A stretch of DNA of 13,850 nt from positions 1-13,850 of the forward strand of contig CAZHDW010000031.1 of assembly GCA_964531265.1 (NCBI GenBank). The letters run 5' to 3'. This document shows positions 5,439 to 12,404 of the stretch, in pieces. Positions within the stretch are counted from its first letter, which is position 1, and each line of letters starts with the position of its first letter. The position numbers and the translations under genes were made by a program. The notes beneath the pieces are model-generated. The model ran no database searches, was not told the origin of the DNA, and worked only from the letters and a program-made list of their open reading frames with translations. The stretch comes from Hominenteromicrobium sp964531265. GTDB taxonomy: Bacteria > Bacillota > Clostridia > Oscillospirales > Acutalibacteraceae.

Positions 5439-8060
5439 TTACCTTTGCTTTTTTAGGAACAGCCTCTTTTCCGTTTCGCAAAGCACGAGTGGCACTACGG
5501 AAAGCGCACCCGTTATCAGCCACTGAGCGGTAGTGAGCGGCACGGCACCGAAAAGCGCAGCAGCCTGCGGAACAACGATCACGCCTATCATGAGAGTAGA
5601 GCAAACCGCAAAGGCTGCATTCAGCAGTCTGTTTGAGAAGAAGCCGCGCCCTATCATCGGGCCGTCGCTTCGCACATTGAAGCTGTGCACCAGCTGAGAC
5701 AGGCTGAGCACCGCAAAGGCCATTGTTCGCCCCACTGTCGGCACATCGGGATCAACATCAAAGAACGCCCTGCCTATTGAAAACGCCGCCAAAGCCAGAG
5801 AGCCGATCATCATGCCCTCCACCGCCATTTCAAAGCCGAGGCCGTTTGAAAAGACCGTTCGGCTGCGCGGTGTCGGCGGCCTCCTCATCACATCGTCAGA
5901 TGCAGGGTCGCTGCCGAGCGCCAGTGCCGGAAAGGTATCCGTCACGAGATTTACCCACAGAAGCTGCGCCGGCAAAAGCGGTGCAGGTGCATTCAGCAGG
6001 AAGGCTGCCAGCACAACGAGTATCTCACCTATGTTGCAGGACATCAGAAAATGAATCGTCTTTCGTATGTTGCTGTAGACCGTTCTTCCCTCTCTGACAG
6101 CGGAGACTATCGTTGCGAAATTATCATCCGTAAGTACCATATCCGCCGCGCTTTTTGCAACCTCAGTGCCATTCTTGCCCATCGCACAGCCGATATCCGC
6201 CGCTTTCAGCGCCGGGGCGTCATTTACACCGTCACCGGTCATCGCCGTAACAAGCGACAATCTCCTGAACGCCTTTACTATGCGCACCTTATGCGCAGGC
6301 GTGACCCTCGCATAGACCGAGCACCTCTTCACGGTATCTGCCAGACCCTCATCCGATAGTTCATCTAGCTGCTTTCCGGTAACAATACTCGAGCTGTCGA
6401 TGCCGAGCCTGCTCGCTATCGCAGCCGCCGTTACTGACTGATCTCCAGTTATCATTACAGGGCGAATTCCCGCATTCAGGCATTCTCCTACGGCTTCACC
6501 GGCCTCTGCCCTCGGTGGATCCTCAAGCCCTATGAGTCCCAAAAAGCACAGTTCACTCTCTGCCGCGGCATCATTATCCGGTAAGCTTGTCACCCATTTT
6601 TCGGCAACTCCCAGCACTCTCAGCGCGTCCGCAGCCATTTCAGTATTCGCCGACAGCGCTTTTCGTCGTCCACTGTAGGTCATGGTCGCAACAGAGCTCT
6701 GAGCCTTTACACTTGTGCACATCGGCAAGATCACATCCGGTGCACCCTTTGTTATCACATGATATCCGTTTTTCTCACGCAGAACCACCGTCATCCTCTT
6801 TCTTTCGGATGAAAACGGTATTTCGAGAGCCAAGCTTCTGTCCCCGAAAAGCTTTTCGGCGTCATCCACAGCCGCCGCTATTGCGGTTTCGGTGGGCTCC
6901 CCTATCAGTCGGCCACCGTCTATCTCGACATTCGTACAGAGTGCAGCGGTCTCAAGCAGCTCTTTATTCAGCTCCTCAGTCGGCTCGCCGCACCCGGCAG
7001 AGCACCGCACCACCGTCATTCGGTTTTGAGTTAAGGTTCCGGTTTTGTCGGAGCATATCACCTGACAGCTTCCAAGTGTCTCGACCGCCTGTAGATTTCT
7101 GATTATCGCCCTTTTAGCCGCCATTCTTCTTACACCGAGTGCAAGCACTATGGTCACAACCGCCGGCAAGCCCTCCGGTATGGCCGCAACCGCAAGGCTT
7201 ATGGCTATCATGAACATCTCAAGCGGCTCCACCCTATGCAGCAAGCCTATCACAAACAGCACCGCACATATTGCGACAACCACCAGTCCTATCAGTTTTC
7301 CTGTTCTGTGAAGCTGTTGCTTGAGCGGGGTTTCGGGAGCCTCCTCCTCCCCGAGCATTCTTGCTATTTTCCCCATTTCAGTGTTCATACCGGTAGCTGT
7401 CACAGCTCCCGTGCCGCGTCCGACGGCAATCCCGGTACCGGAAAACAGCATATTCGAGCGTTCGGCTATCTGCGCGCCCACGGCGCACACGGCCCCTGCT
7501 GTTTTCGCAACGGGTACGGATTCTCCGGTCAGAGCGCTTTCCTCCGCGCTGAGCTGTTCGCCTTCCAAAAGACGTATATCCGCCGGGACGATATCTCCTG
7601 CACTCAGAAAAACCACATCCCCCGGCACAAGCTCCTCACTCATCACCGTCTCGCGCCTTCCGTTCCTCAGCACCGTGGCCCTCGGCGCGGACATGGCACT
7701 CAGCGCCTCAAGTGCGCGCTCGGCCTTAGCCTCCTGCACCGTGCCGATCACGGCATTTGCAATGACAATACCGAGTATCAGCAGCGGCTCTGCAAAATCA
7801 GCCTCACCGCTCATGCATGACACCGCAAACGATACCCCGGACGCAGCGAGAAGTATCAGCACCATAAAGTCCCCGAATTGCAGCATAAACCTCCTTATAA
7901 GGCTCTTTTTCCGCCCATTTTTCAAGAGATTTCTGCCGTATTTTGACATTCTTACAGCGATTTGCGCACTGTCCAGTCCCCTTTCCGAATCCGTTTTCAA
8001 TATCTTAACTGCATCATCAGCACTAACCGCATGAAAGGCGGTGCTCTCCGTTTTTGACAT
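5439..8060 (-). CDS. P-type IIA cation-transporting ATPase, calcium type
   Basis: A SERCA/PMR1-like pump that exports divalent cations, most likely calcium, at the cost of ATP. Length is 873 residues. Numbered from the ATG at 8060: cation-ATPase N-terminal domain about 5-70; actuator TGES at 178-181; PEGLP at 295-299 in TM4 with cation-binding Glu296; phosphorylation motif DKTGTLT with Asp338; nucleotide-binding KGAPD at 438-442; hinge TGDGVNDAP from 608. TM5 keeps Asn676 and Glu679 (NIGE) and TM6 keeps Asn704, Thr707 and Asp708 (NLVTD), the SERCA calcium ligands, which supports calcium over proton or sodium. The C-terminal TM7-10 region is present. An ATG two codons upstream (8066) sits 1 nt from GGAGG; 8060 sits 7 nt away and is preferred. 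Divergent from the CorC-type gene, suggesting a cation-handling locus. Manganese transport cannot be excluded. Confidence 0.93.
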   Translation of the reverse strand: MSKTESTAFHAVSADDAVKILKTDSERGLDSAQIAVRMSKYGRNLLKNGRKKSLIRRFMLQFGDFMVLILLAASGVSFAVSCMSGEADFAEPLLILGIVIANAVIGTVQEAKAERALEALSAMSAPRATVLRNGRRETVMSEELVPGDVVFLSAGDIVPADIRLLEGEQLSAEESALTGESVPVAKTAGAVCAVGAQIAERSNMLFSGTGIAVGRGTGAVTATGMNTEMGKIARMLGEEEAPETPLKQQLHRTGKLIGLVVVAICAVLFVIGLLHRVEPLEMFMIAISLAVAAIPEGLPAVVTIVLALGVRRMAAKRAIIRNLQAVETLGSCQVICSDKTGTLTQNRMTVVRCSAGCGEPTEELNKELLETAALCTNVEIDGGRLIGEPTETAIAAAVDDAEKLFGDRSLALEIPFSSERKRMTVVLREKNGYHVITKGAPDVILPMCTSVKAQSSVATMTYSGRRKALSANTEMAADALRVLGVAEKWVTSLPDNDAAAESELCFLGLIGLEDPPRAEAGEAVGECLNAGIRPVMITGDQSVTAAAIASRLGIDSSSIVTGKQLDELSDEGLADTVKRCSVYARVTPAHKVRIVKAFRRLSLVTAMTGDGVNDAPALKAADIGCAMGKNGTEVAKSAADMVLTDDNFATIVSAVREGRTVYSNIRKTIHFLMSCNIGEILVVLAAFLLNAPAPLLPAQLLWVNLVTDTFPALALGSDPASDDVMRRPPTPRSRTVFSNGLGFEMAVEGMMIGSLALAAFSIGRAFFDVDPDVPTVGRTMAFAVLSLSQLVHSFNVRSDGPMIGRGFFSNRLLNAAFAVCSTLMIGVIVVPQAAALFGAVPLTTAQWLITGALSVVPLVLCETEKRLFLKKQR

Positions 8061-8075
8061 GTCCATGCCTCCTTC

Positions 8076-8094
8076 TGCGGAATACTATGCCGCA
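8076..8094 (-). repeat. Small hairpin just upstream of the ATPase ribosome binding site
   Basis: TGCGG and CCGCA form a 5-bp stem with a 9-nt loop on the minus-strand leader, immediately 5' of the AAGGAGG site of the ATPase gene. It is too small to call a riboswitch; it may tune ribosome access or be chance. Confidence 0.3.
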
Positions 8095-8115
8095 AATTTG
8101 TATTTTAGAAGACTT

Positions 8116-8145
8116 TTCATATCATCATCTTTTCTCTCTTGACAA
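8116..8145 (-). promoter_or_regulatory. Possible promoter of the P-type ATPase gene
   Basis: On the minus strand TTGTCA (8145-8140) and TATGAA (8121-8116) are 18 bp apart, giving a leader of about 49 nt. The -10 match is only 4 of 6. The -35 box overlaps, on the opposite strand, the -35 box of the divergent CorC-type promoter, so the two would compete for polymerase. A different -10 (TAAAAT, 8107-8102) lacks a good -35 box. Confidence 0.3.
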
Positions 8146-8167
8146 ACCCATGCCGATGCACTATACT
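8139..8167 (+). promoter_or_regulatory. Promoter of the CorC-type gene and its leader
   Basis: TTGACA (8139-8144) and TATACT (8162-8167) are 17 bp apart. Transcription would start near 8174, leaving about 210 nt before the coding start at 8383. That is unusually long for this window and contains a short ORF and a terminator-like hairpin. Confidence 0.82.
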
Positions 8168-8204
8168 CATAGGTAGTATTACTGAAAGGAGAGCATGTAT
8201 AATC

Positions 8205-8282
8205 ATGGACGCTGGCGACGGTAACCCCGACCCCAACCGAAACAACACATACTCTGTCGTTCTGTATAAATTCAGATGTTAA
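8205..8282 (+). CDS. Putative 25-residue leader peptide upstream of the CorC-type gene
   Basis: An ATG at 8205 opens a 25-codon ORF ending with TAA at 8280-8282. Its first 14 residues are MDAGDGNPDPNRNN and its end is YKFRC. An AAGGAG ribosome site (8186-8191) lies 13 nt upstream, longer than ideal. The early clustering of Asp and Pro recalls MgtL of enteric bacteria (begins MEPDPTPLP), where such stretches destabilise the ribosome at low magnesium. The stop codon lies 4 nt before the terminator-like hairpin at 8287-8315, so a ribosome reaching the stop would cover that hairpin's 5' arm. These facts suggest a sensing leader peptide, but translation is unproven. A competing ORF of nine codons (8195-8224, MYNHGRWRR) begins only 3 nt from the same ribosome site. 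Confidence 0.45.
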   Translation: MDAGDGNPDPNRNNTYSVVLYKFRC

Positions 8283-8318
8283 CATGACCTGTGCATGGCT
8301 TTAGGCCGTATGGGTTGT
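8242..8318 (+). promoter_or_regulatory. Alternative long-range pairing in the CorC-type leader
   Basis: Bases 8242-8252 (ACAACACATAC) can pair with 8308-8318 (GTATGGGTTGT) with one A-G mismatch, enclosing 55 nt. The 3' arm overlaps that of the shorter hairpin at 8287-8315, so the two are mutually exclusive. The 5' arm lies within the leader ORF, where a translating ribosome would block it. Inside the loop is the perfect 10-bp palindrome ATGTTAACAT (8276-8285), which spans the leader stop codon. Confidence 0.4.
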
Positions 8319-8326
8319 GTTTTTTT
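8287..8326 (+). terminator. Terminator-like hairpin in the CorC-type leader
   Basis: Bases 8287-8299 pair with 8305-8315: ACCTGT with ATGGGT (two wobble pairs), a GC bulge, then ATGGC with GCCGT around loop TTTAG. TGTG and then seven T (8320-8326) follow, with six more T at 8331-8336. This looks like an intrinsic terminator placed 56 nt before the coding start, as in attenuated genes. The wobble pairs and the 4-nt gap before the T-run make it moderate in strength. Confidence 0.5.
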
Positions 8327-8382
8327 GTTGTTTTTTGCTTATTTTACTAATTTTTCAGCTACATAAGAAAGAGGTATTTATT

Positions 8383-9723
8383 TTGAACAGTTCAATTGTG
8401 CTGTTATTATTGCTTCAGGTAATACTGATCGCCCTAAACGCCATATTCGCGTGTGCCGAAATCGCAGTGCTCTCGGTAAACGAAACCAAGCTTGACAAAA
8501 TGGCCGAGCAGGGTAACAAAAAGGCGGGCCGCCTCAACCGTCTCATTAAGGAGCCGGCTAAGTTTCTTGCCACGATTCAGGTAGCGATCACACTCTCCGG
8601 TTTTCTGGGCAGTGCCTTTGCTGCCGAAAACTTCTCAGAGCCGTTGGTTGATTGGGTAATTGGGCTTGGGGTCAACATTCCTCGTTCGACTCTCGAGACG
8701 ATATCCATTATTCTGATAACCATAATTCTCTCCTATTTCACCCTCATCTTCGGAGAGCTCGTTCCGAAGCGTGTGGCAATGAAGAAGGCGGAATCCTTTG
8801 CCCTTGGCATTTCCGGGCTTATAAGCGGCATTTCCGTCATCTTTAAGCCTATCGTATGGCTTCTCTCCATATCTACAAACGCTGTACTGCGCCTTATGGG
8901 AATAGACCCCACGGAGACCGAGGAGCAGGTCAGCGAGGAGGAAATACGTATGATGGTAGATGCGGGCGGCGAAAACGGCTCAATCGACAAGGAAGAGCAG
9001 AAATTCATTCAGAACGTCTTTGAATTTGACGATCTGACAGCGGATGAAATCGCCACACACCGCACCGATATAGTCATTCTCTGGCTTGAGGATTCGATGG
9101 AGGAATGGGAAAATACAATTCACGATAATCGCCATACACGTTATCCGATATGCTCAGATTCCCCCGACAATGTAGTCGGCATTCTGAACACCAAGGACTA
9201 TTACCGTCTTGATGACAAGAGCCGTGAAAGCGTTATGCAGACGGTTTATCCCGCATATTTTGTTCCCGAGACAATTAAAGCCGATGTGCTCTTCAGAAAC
9301 ATGCGTCAGAATCACAAAGCAATGGCCGTTGTACTTGATGAGTATGGCGGAGTTGTCGGTATCATCACACTTAACGACCTTCTCGAAAGGCTCGTCGGCG
9401 ACCTCAATGAGGAGGTACCGGCGAACGATGAGGATGTTCCGCACATCAATCAGGTCAATGAGAACACCTGGGATATCATCGGAAATGTTGGGCTCTACGA
9501 TATTGAGCAGGCACTCGACGTGGATATCGGTCAGGAGGATGTCGACACCTTTACCGGTCTTGTATTCAGTGAGCTCGATATGATACCGAAGGACGGCCTG
9601 CACGATATCTCTCTTGATTTCAAGGGGCTGCACATACATGTAACGCAGGTCAAGGATCATCAGATAGAAAAAGCTCGCATAACAAAGCTTGCTCCCCCGG
9701 AGGAGTCCGAGGACGACGACTGA
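8383..9723 (+). CDS. CNNM/CorC (HlyC-type) membrane transporter, likely magnesium exporter
   Basis: A 446-residue protein of the hemolysin C/CorC family. In order: N-terminal DUF21/CNNM membrane domain (about 1-190) with hydrophobic helices at about 5-30, 64-82, 105-124 and 140-165 and the family motif GELVPKR (124-130); acidic linker; paired CBS domains (about 215-340, including GGVVGIITLNDLLE); and a C-terminal CorC/HlyC domain (about 355-437). Bacterial members such as MpfA and CorC act in magnesium or cobalt efflux; the haemolysin name is historical. The start is a TTG at 8383 with GAGG 8 nt upstream. The in-frame GTG at 8317 lies in the terminator T-run and would add a meaningless segment. 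The gene ends at a strong terminator. The long leader suggests ion-dependent control. Confidence 0.93.
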   Translation: MNSSIVLLLLLQVILIALNAIFACAEIAVLSVNETKLDKMAEQGNKKAGRLNRLIKEPAKFLATIQVAITLSGFLGSAFAAENFSEPLVDWVIGLGVNIPRSTLETISIILITIILSYFTLIFGELVPKRVAMKKAESFALGISGLISGISVIFKPIVWLLSISTNAVLRLMGIDPTETEEQVSEEEIRMMVDAGGENGSIDKEEQKFIQNVFEFDDLTADEIATHRTDIVILWLEDSMEEWENTIHDNRHTRYPICSDSPDNVVGILNTKDYYRLDDKSRESVMQTVYPAYFVPETIKADVLFRNMRQNHKAMAVVLDEYGGVVGIITLNDLLERLVGDLNEEVPANDEDVPHINQVNENTWDIIGNVGLYDIEQALDVDIGQEDVDTFTGLVFSELDMIPKDGLHDISLDFKGLHIHVTQVKDHQIEKARITKLAPPEESEDDD

Positions 9724-9741
9724 ATCGAAAACTGAACATCA

Positions 9742-9775
9742 AAAAAGCCTGTATGCATCAGCATACAGGCTTTTT
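9742..9775. terminator. Bidirectional terminator between CorC-type gene and oxidoreductase operon
   Basis: A perfect 15-bp stem (AAAAAGCCTGTATGC with its complement) closes a 4-nt loop. It has T-runs on both strands and lies 18 nt after the CorC-type stop and 25 nt after the gamma-subunit stop. It serves both convergent transcripts. Confidence 0.92.
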
Positions 9776-9800
9776 ATTGCTTTAGCTTATTTGCGGCAAA

Positions 9801-10334
9801 TCACAGCGCACTACCAATCTCGATAGCCTTGCGGTTAAAATCGAGCATAGCTGCCTTACGCAGCGGAATGCACTTCTGAAGCGCCTTGTCCAGAGTCTCC
9901 GCGGAGCAGAAGCCGACCTCCTTGAAGAGCTTACCGACAAGAATAATGTTGGCAAGACCCTTAAGGCCGTTCTCCTCAGCCAGCTTTGAAGCCGGTACAT
10001 AGTGCACGGAAACATCCTCGCGCTCCACCTTGATATCGATGAGGCTGCTGTCCAGCAGGACAACTCCACCCGGCTCAACATCACCGATGAACTTTTCCAG
10101 TGACGGACGGTTCATGGCAACAAGCACATTCGGGTTTGTGACAAGCGGAGAGCCTATTGGCTCATCGGAAAGGCAAATGCTGCAATTGGCTGTGCCACCG
10201 CGCATTTCCGGGCCATAGGACGGAAGCCAAGAAAGCTCCCTGCCCTCAATAAGGCCTGCATAGGCCACTACCTTACCTGCAAAAAGGACACCCTGTCCGC
10301 CGAAGCCGGCAAAAACCATGTTCAGATCTTTCAT
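9801..10334 (-). CDS. 2-oxoacid:ferredoxin oxidoreductase, gamma subunit
   Basis: The 177-residue gamma subunit, a pyruvate/ketoisovalerate oxidoreductase catalytic-domain protein. The start MKDLNMVFAGFGGQGVLFAGKVVAYAG has the glycine-rich FGGQG motif of the family, followed by PSYGPEMRGGTANCSICLSDEPIGSP, also characteristic. In this enzyme class the gamma subunit takes part in coenzyme A binding near the active site. A longer open frame extends to 10409 inside the beta gene. I chose ATG 10334 because AAGGGGG lies about 10 nt upstream and the ATG overlaps the beta TGA as ATGA (10334-10331), a sign of translational coupling. Last gene of the five-gene operon. Confidence 0.92.
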   Translation of the reverse strand: MKDLNMVFAGFGGQGVLFAGKVVAYAGLIEGRELSWLPSYGPEMRGGTANCSICLSDEPIGSPLVTNPNVLVAMNRPSLEKFIGDVEPGGVVLLDSSLIDIKVEREDVSVHYVPASKLAEENGLKGLANIILVGKLFKEVGFCSAETLDKALQKCIPLRKAAMLDFNRKAIEIGSAL

Positions 10335-11086
10335 TTCAGTCTGTCCCCCTTCGTGCCGTCCTTGTACACACCGAGCGGATAGTACGGGATCATATTCTCT
10401 CTCAGCCAATCAAGTGCGTCGACCGGTGCCATGCCCCAGTTTGTCGGGCATGTGGAAAGCACCTCAACAATGGAGTAACCCTTGCCCTCTATCTGATTCT
10501 GGAAGGCCTTCTTGATAGCCTTTTTAGCTATGTTAACATTCTTTACGCTATCCACCGTAACTCTCTGTGCAAGAGCAACGCCATCCAGAGTGGAGAGCAT
10601 CTCGCAAATACGTACGGGGTAGCCGGCGGAATTTACATCTCTGCCGTACGGTGTTGTCTGTGTTATCTGGTCGGGCAGGGAGGTCGGAGCCATCTGTCCG
10701 CCAGTCATGCCGTAAATGGCGTTATTGACAAATATAACTGTGATATTCTCACCGCGGGTTGCCGCATGAACTGTTTCAGCGGTACCGATAGCTGCAAGGT
10801 CGCCATCGCCCTGATATGTAAAGATTACGTTATCGGGCTTTGCACGCTTAAGTCCCGTTGCGACCGCCTGAGCACGTCCGTGCGGTGCCTGAACCATATC
10901 ACAGGTAAAGTAATCGTAGCACATGACCGAGCATCCGACGGAGGCCACGCCAACTGTTTTACCCTCTACGCCAAGCTCCTCTATTGCTTCGGCAACAAGG
11001 CGATGAATGATACCATGTGTGCAGCCGGGGCAGTAATGCAGCGGCGCATCCGTCAGAGTTGACGGTTTCTTAAATACAACTGCCAT
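10331..11086 (-). CDS. 2-oxoacid:ferredoxin oxidoreductase, beta (thiamine-binding) subunit
   Basis: The 251-residue thiamine-diphosphate subunit. The N-terminal YCPGCTHG (18-25) with Cys19 and Cys22, plus GCS at 51-53, supplies ligands typical of the proximal 4Fe-4S cluster. QGDGDLAAIG (92-101) and NNAIYGMTGGQ (121-131) form the thiamine-diphosphate and magnesium site. With the alpha subunit it decarboxylates a 2-oxoacid to an acyl-CoA and passes electrons to ferredoxin. The ATG at 11086 is preceded by AAAGGA. The 13 bases GGAAAGGAATGAA there also precede the alpha gene. It follows alpha by 22 nt and overlaps gamma by 4 nt. Substrate is not decidable from this subunit. Confidence 0.94.
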   Translation of the reverse strand: MAVVFKKPSTLTDAPLHYCPGCTHGIIHRLVAEAIEELGVEGKTVGVASVGCSVMCYDYFTCDMVQAPHGRAQAVATGLKRAKPDNVIFTYQGDGDLAAIGTAETVHAATRGENITVIFVNNAIYGMTGGQMAPTSLPDQITQTTPYGRDVNSAGYPVRICEMLSTLDGVALAQRVTVDSVKNVNIAKKAIKKAFQNQIEGKGYSIVEVLSTCPTNWGMAPVDALDWLRENMIPYYPLGVYKDGTKGDRLK

Positions 11087-11108
11087 TTTTATTCATTCCT
11101 TTCCACTG

Positions 11109-12161
11109 TTACAGAAGTTTCTTGATCTCGCCCAGAACCTCATTCGGTGTGGGGATTATGCCGCCGGTACGTCCGTAGAAATTGACCGGCACCTTGAATT
11201 CAGCAGCAAGACGAACATCATCCACCATCTGGCCCATGCTCATCTCAACCACCAAAAGCTGCTTTGCCTGCTCTGCTGCACGCTTTATAGCGTCAGTCGG
11301 GAACGGCCACAGAGTTATCGGGCGTACAAGACCCACCTTGAGGCCCTCCTCGCGTGCCTTGTTCACAGCACTTCTTGCAACACGGCTGGATGCACCGTAT
11401 GCAACAACAATAACATCAGCATCCTCGGTTCTATATTCCTCGGCTCTCTGCTCATTCTGCTTTATCGTCTCATATCTCTCATATCTCTCGCGCACAAGGT
11501 TCTCAAGTGCGTTCGGAGTAAGATACAGTGAATTGACAATGTTGTGCTTACGCTCTCCGTTATGGCCGCATGCAGCCCACGGCTTAGCCATCTGTGTCTG
11601 CTCCTTTTTCTCAGGCAGCTCTACCGGCTCCATCATCTGTCCCAGCATACCGTCGGCAAGTATCATTGCCGGCATACGGTACTGATCGGCCTTATCGAAG
11701 GCATCGGACACAAGATCTACCATTTCCTGTACGGTGGAGGGGGCAAATACAAGGATCTGGAAGTCACCGTGACCCAGTGCCTTTGTTGCCTGCCAATAGT
11801 CCGCCTGTGACGGCTGAATACCGCCGAGACCCGGGCCGCCGCGCTGAACATTGATAATGACTGCCGGAAGGTCGGAGCCTGCCATATAGGATATTCCCTC
11901 GCCCTTAAGACTGATTCCTGGTGAGCTGGAAGAGGTCATTGCACGAACGCCTGCCGCAGAAGCGCCAAGCACCATGTTGATAGCCGCGATTTCAGACTCT
12001 GCCTGCAAATATGTTCCGCCGATCTTCGGCATACGCTTTGCCATATATGCAGCAAGCTCCGTCTGCGGAGTTATCGGATATCCGAAGAAATGATGACATC
12101 CGGCCTGAATAGCAGCCTCGGCCAAAGCCTCATTTCCTTTCATCAAAACTTTCTCTGCCAT
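11109..12161 (-). CDS. vorB: 2-oxoacid:ferredoxin oxidoreductase, alpha subunit (VorB type)
   Basis: The 350-residue alpha subunit. The start GNEALAEAAIQAGCHHFFGYPITPQTEL, then YLQAESEIAAINMVLGASAAG and MTSSSSPGISLKGEGISYMAGSDLP, match the group annotated as 3-methyl-2-oxobutanoate (2-oxoisovalerate) dehydrogenase subunit VorB. RGGPGLGGIQPSQADY and GLVRPITLWPFP, which opens the C-terminal domain, are also family-typical. The complex would turn branched-chain 2-oxoacids from valine, leucine and isoleucine into acyl-CoA, CO2 and reduced ferredoxin, or run in reverse. 2-oxoglutarate is a possible alternative substrate, since Kor and Vor subunits are close relatives. The symbol follows the common database name; naming of Vor subunits varies between schemes. 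It starts 21 nt after the ferredoxin gene. Confidence 0.9.
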   Translation of the reverse strand: MAEKVLMKGNEALAEAAIQAGCHHFFGYPITPQTELAAYMAKRMPKIGGTYLQAESEIAAINMVLGASAAGVRAMTSSSSPGISLKGEGISYMAGSDLPAVIINVQRGGPGLGGIQPSQADYWQATKALGHGDFQILVFAPSTVQEMVDLVSDAFDKADQYRMPAMILADGMLGQMMEPVELPEKKEQTQMAKPWAACGHNGERKHNIVNSLYLTPNALENLVRERYERYETIKQNEQRAEEYRTEDADVIVVAYGASSRVARSAVNKAREEGLKVGLVRPITLWPFPTDAIKRAAEQAKQLLVVEMSMGQMVDDVRLAAEFKVPVNFYGRTGGIIPTPNEVLGEIKKLL

Positions 12162-12182
12162 AATACTTCATTCCTTTCCTGT

Positions 12183-12389
12183 TCAGCGTTCAACTGTGAT
12201 AGCCGTATCCGGGCACATGGTAGCACATGCAGCGCAGCCGACACATGCCTCGGCATCGATAAGCTCTGCCGGATGATAGCCCTTGGCATTGAGTCTGTCC
12301 TTTGCAAGAGCGATTATTTTCTTCGGACAGGCATTGATGCACATGGAGCAGCCCTTGCACACCTTTTCATCTACAATTATCCTTGCCAT
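12183..12389 (-). CDS. Two-cluster (2x[4Fe-4S]) ferredoxin subunit of the oxidoreductase
   Basis: A 68-residue ferredoxin-like delta subunit. Two classic binding motifs are complete: Cys11, Cys14, Cys17 and Cys21 followed by Pro, and Cys49, Cys52, Cys55 and Cys59 followed by Pro. Between them is a longer insert (KKIIALAKDRLNAKGYHPAE), usual in the ferredoxin subunits of Vor/Kor enzymes. It carries electrons from the thiamine and proximal cluster site to external ferredoxin. AGGAGG lies 7 nt upstream of the ATG at 12389, the best ribosome site of the operon. It is 15 nt downstream of the ParA-like ATPase gene and 21 nt upstream of alpha. Confidence 0.95.
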   Translation of the reverse strand: MARIIVDEKVCKGCSMCINACPKKIIALAKDRLNAKGYHPAELIDAEACVGCAACATMCPDTAITVER

Positions 12390-12404
12390 TATATTTCCTC
12401 CTAA

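Noticed and set aside
5723..8034. Plus-strand ORFs up to 237 codons antisense to the P-type ATPase
   Set aside because: The minus-strand reading has every P-type ATPase motif in order; the plus-strand readings look like compositional shadows.
8195..8224. Nine-codon ORF (MYNHGRWRR) as the CorC-type leader peptide
   Set aside because: Its ATG is only 3 nt from the ribosome site and it stops far from the terminator-like hairpin. The 25-codon ORF is the better candidate, though this one is not excluded.
8085..8285. Minus-strand ORF of 66 codons antisense to the CorC-type leader
   Set aside because: It has no ribosome binding site and no recognisable domain, and it covers the divergent promoters and the leader, which better explain the sequence.
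8174..8382. A known metal riboswitch (M-box or yybP-ykoY) in the CorC-type leader
   Set aside because: I compared the leader with the conserved cores I remember for these classes and found neither; the magnesium or manganese riboswitch explanation is not supported, though a covariance-model search would be decisive.
8317..8382. Upstream GTG start for the CorC-type gene adding 22 residues
   Set aside because: The GTG is between the terminator-like hairpin and its T-run, has no ribosome binding site, and the added residues come from T-rich sequence. TTG at 8383 has GAGG at proper spacing.
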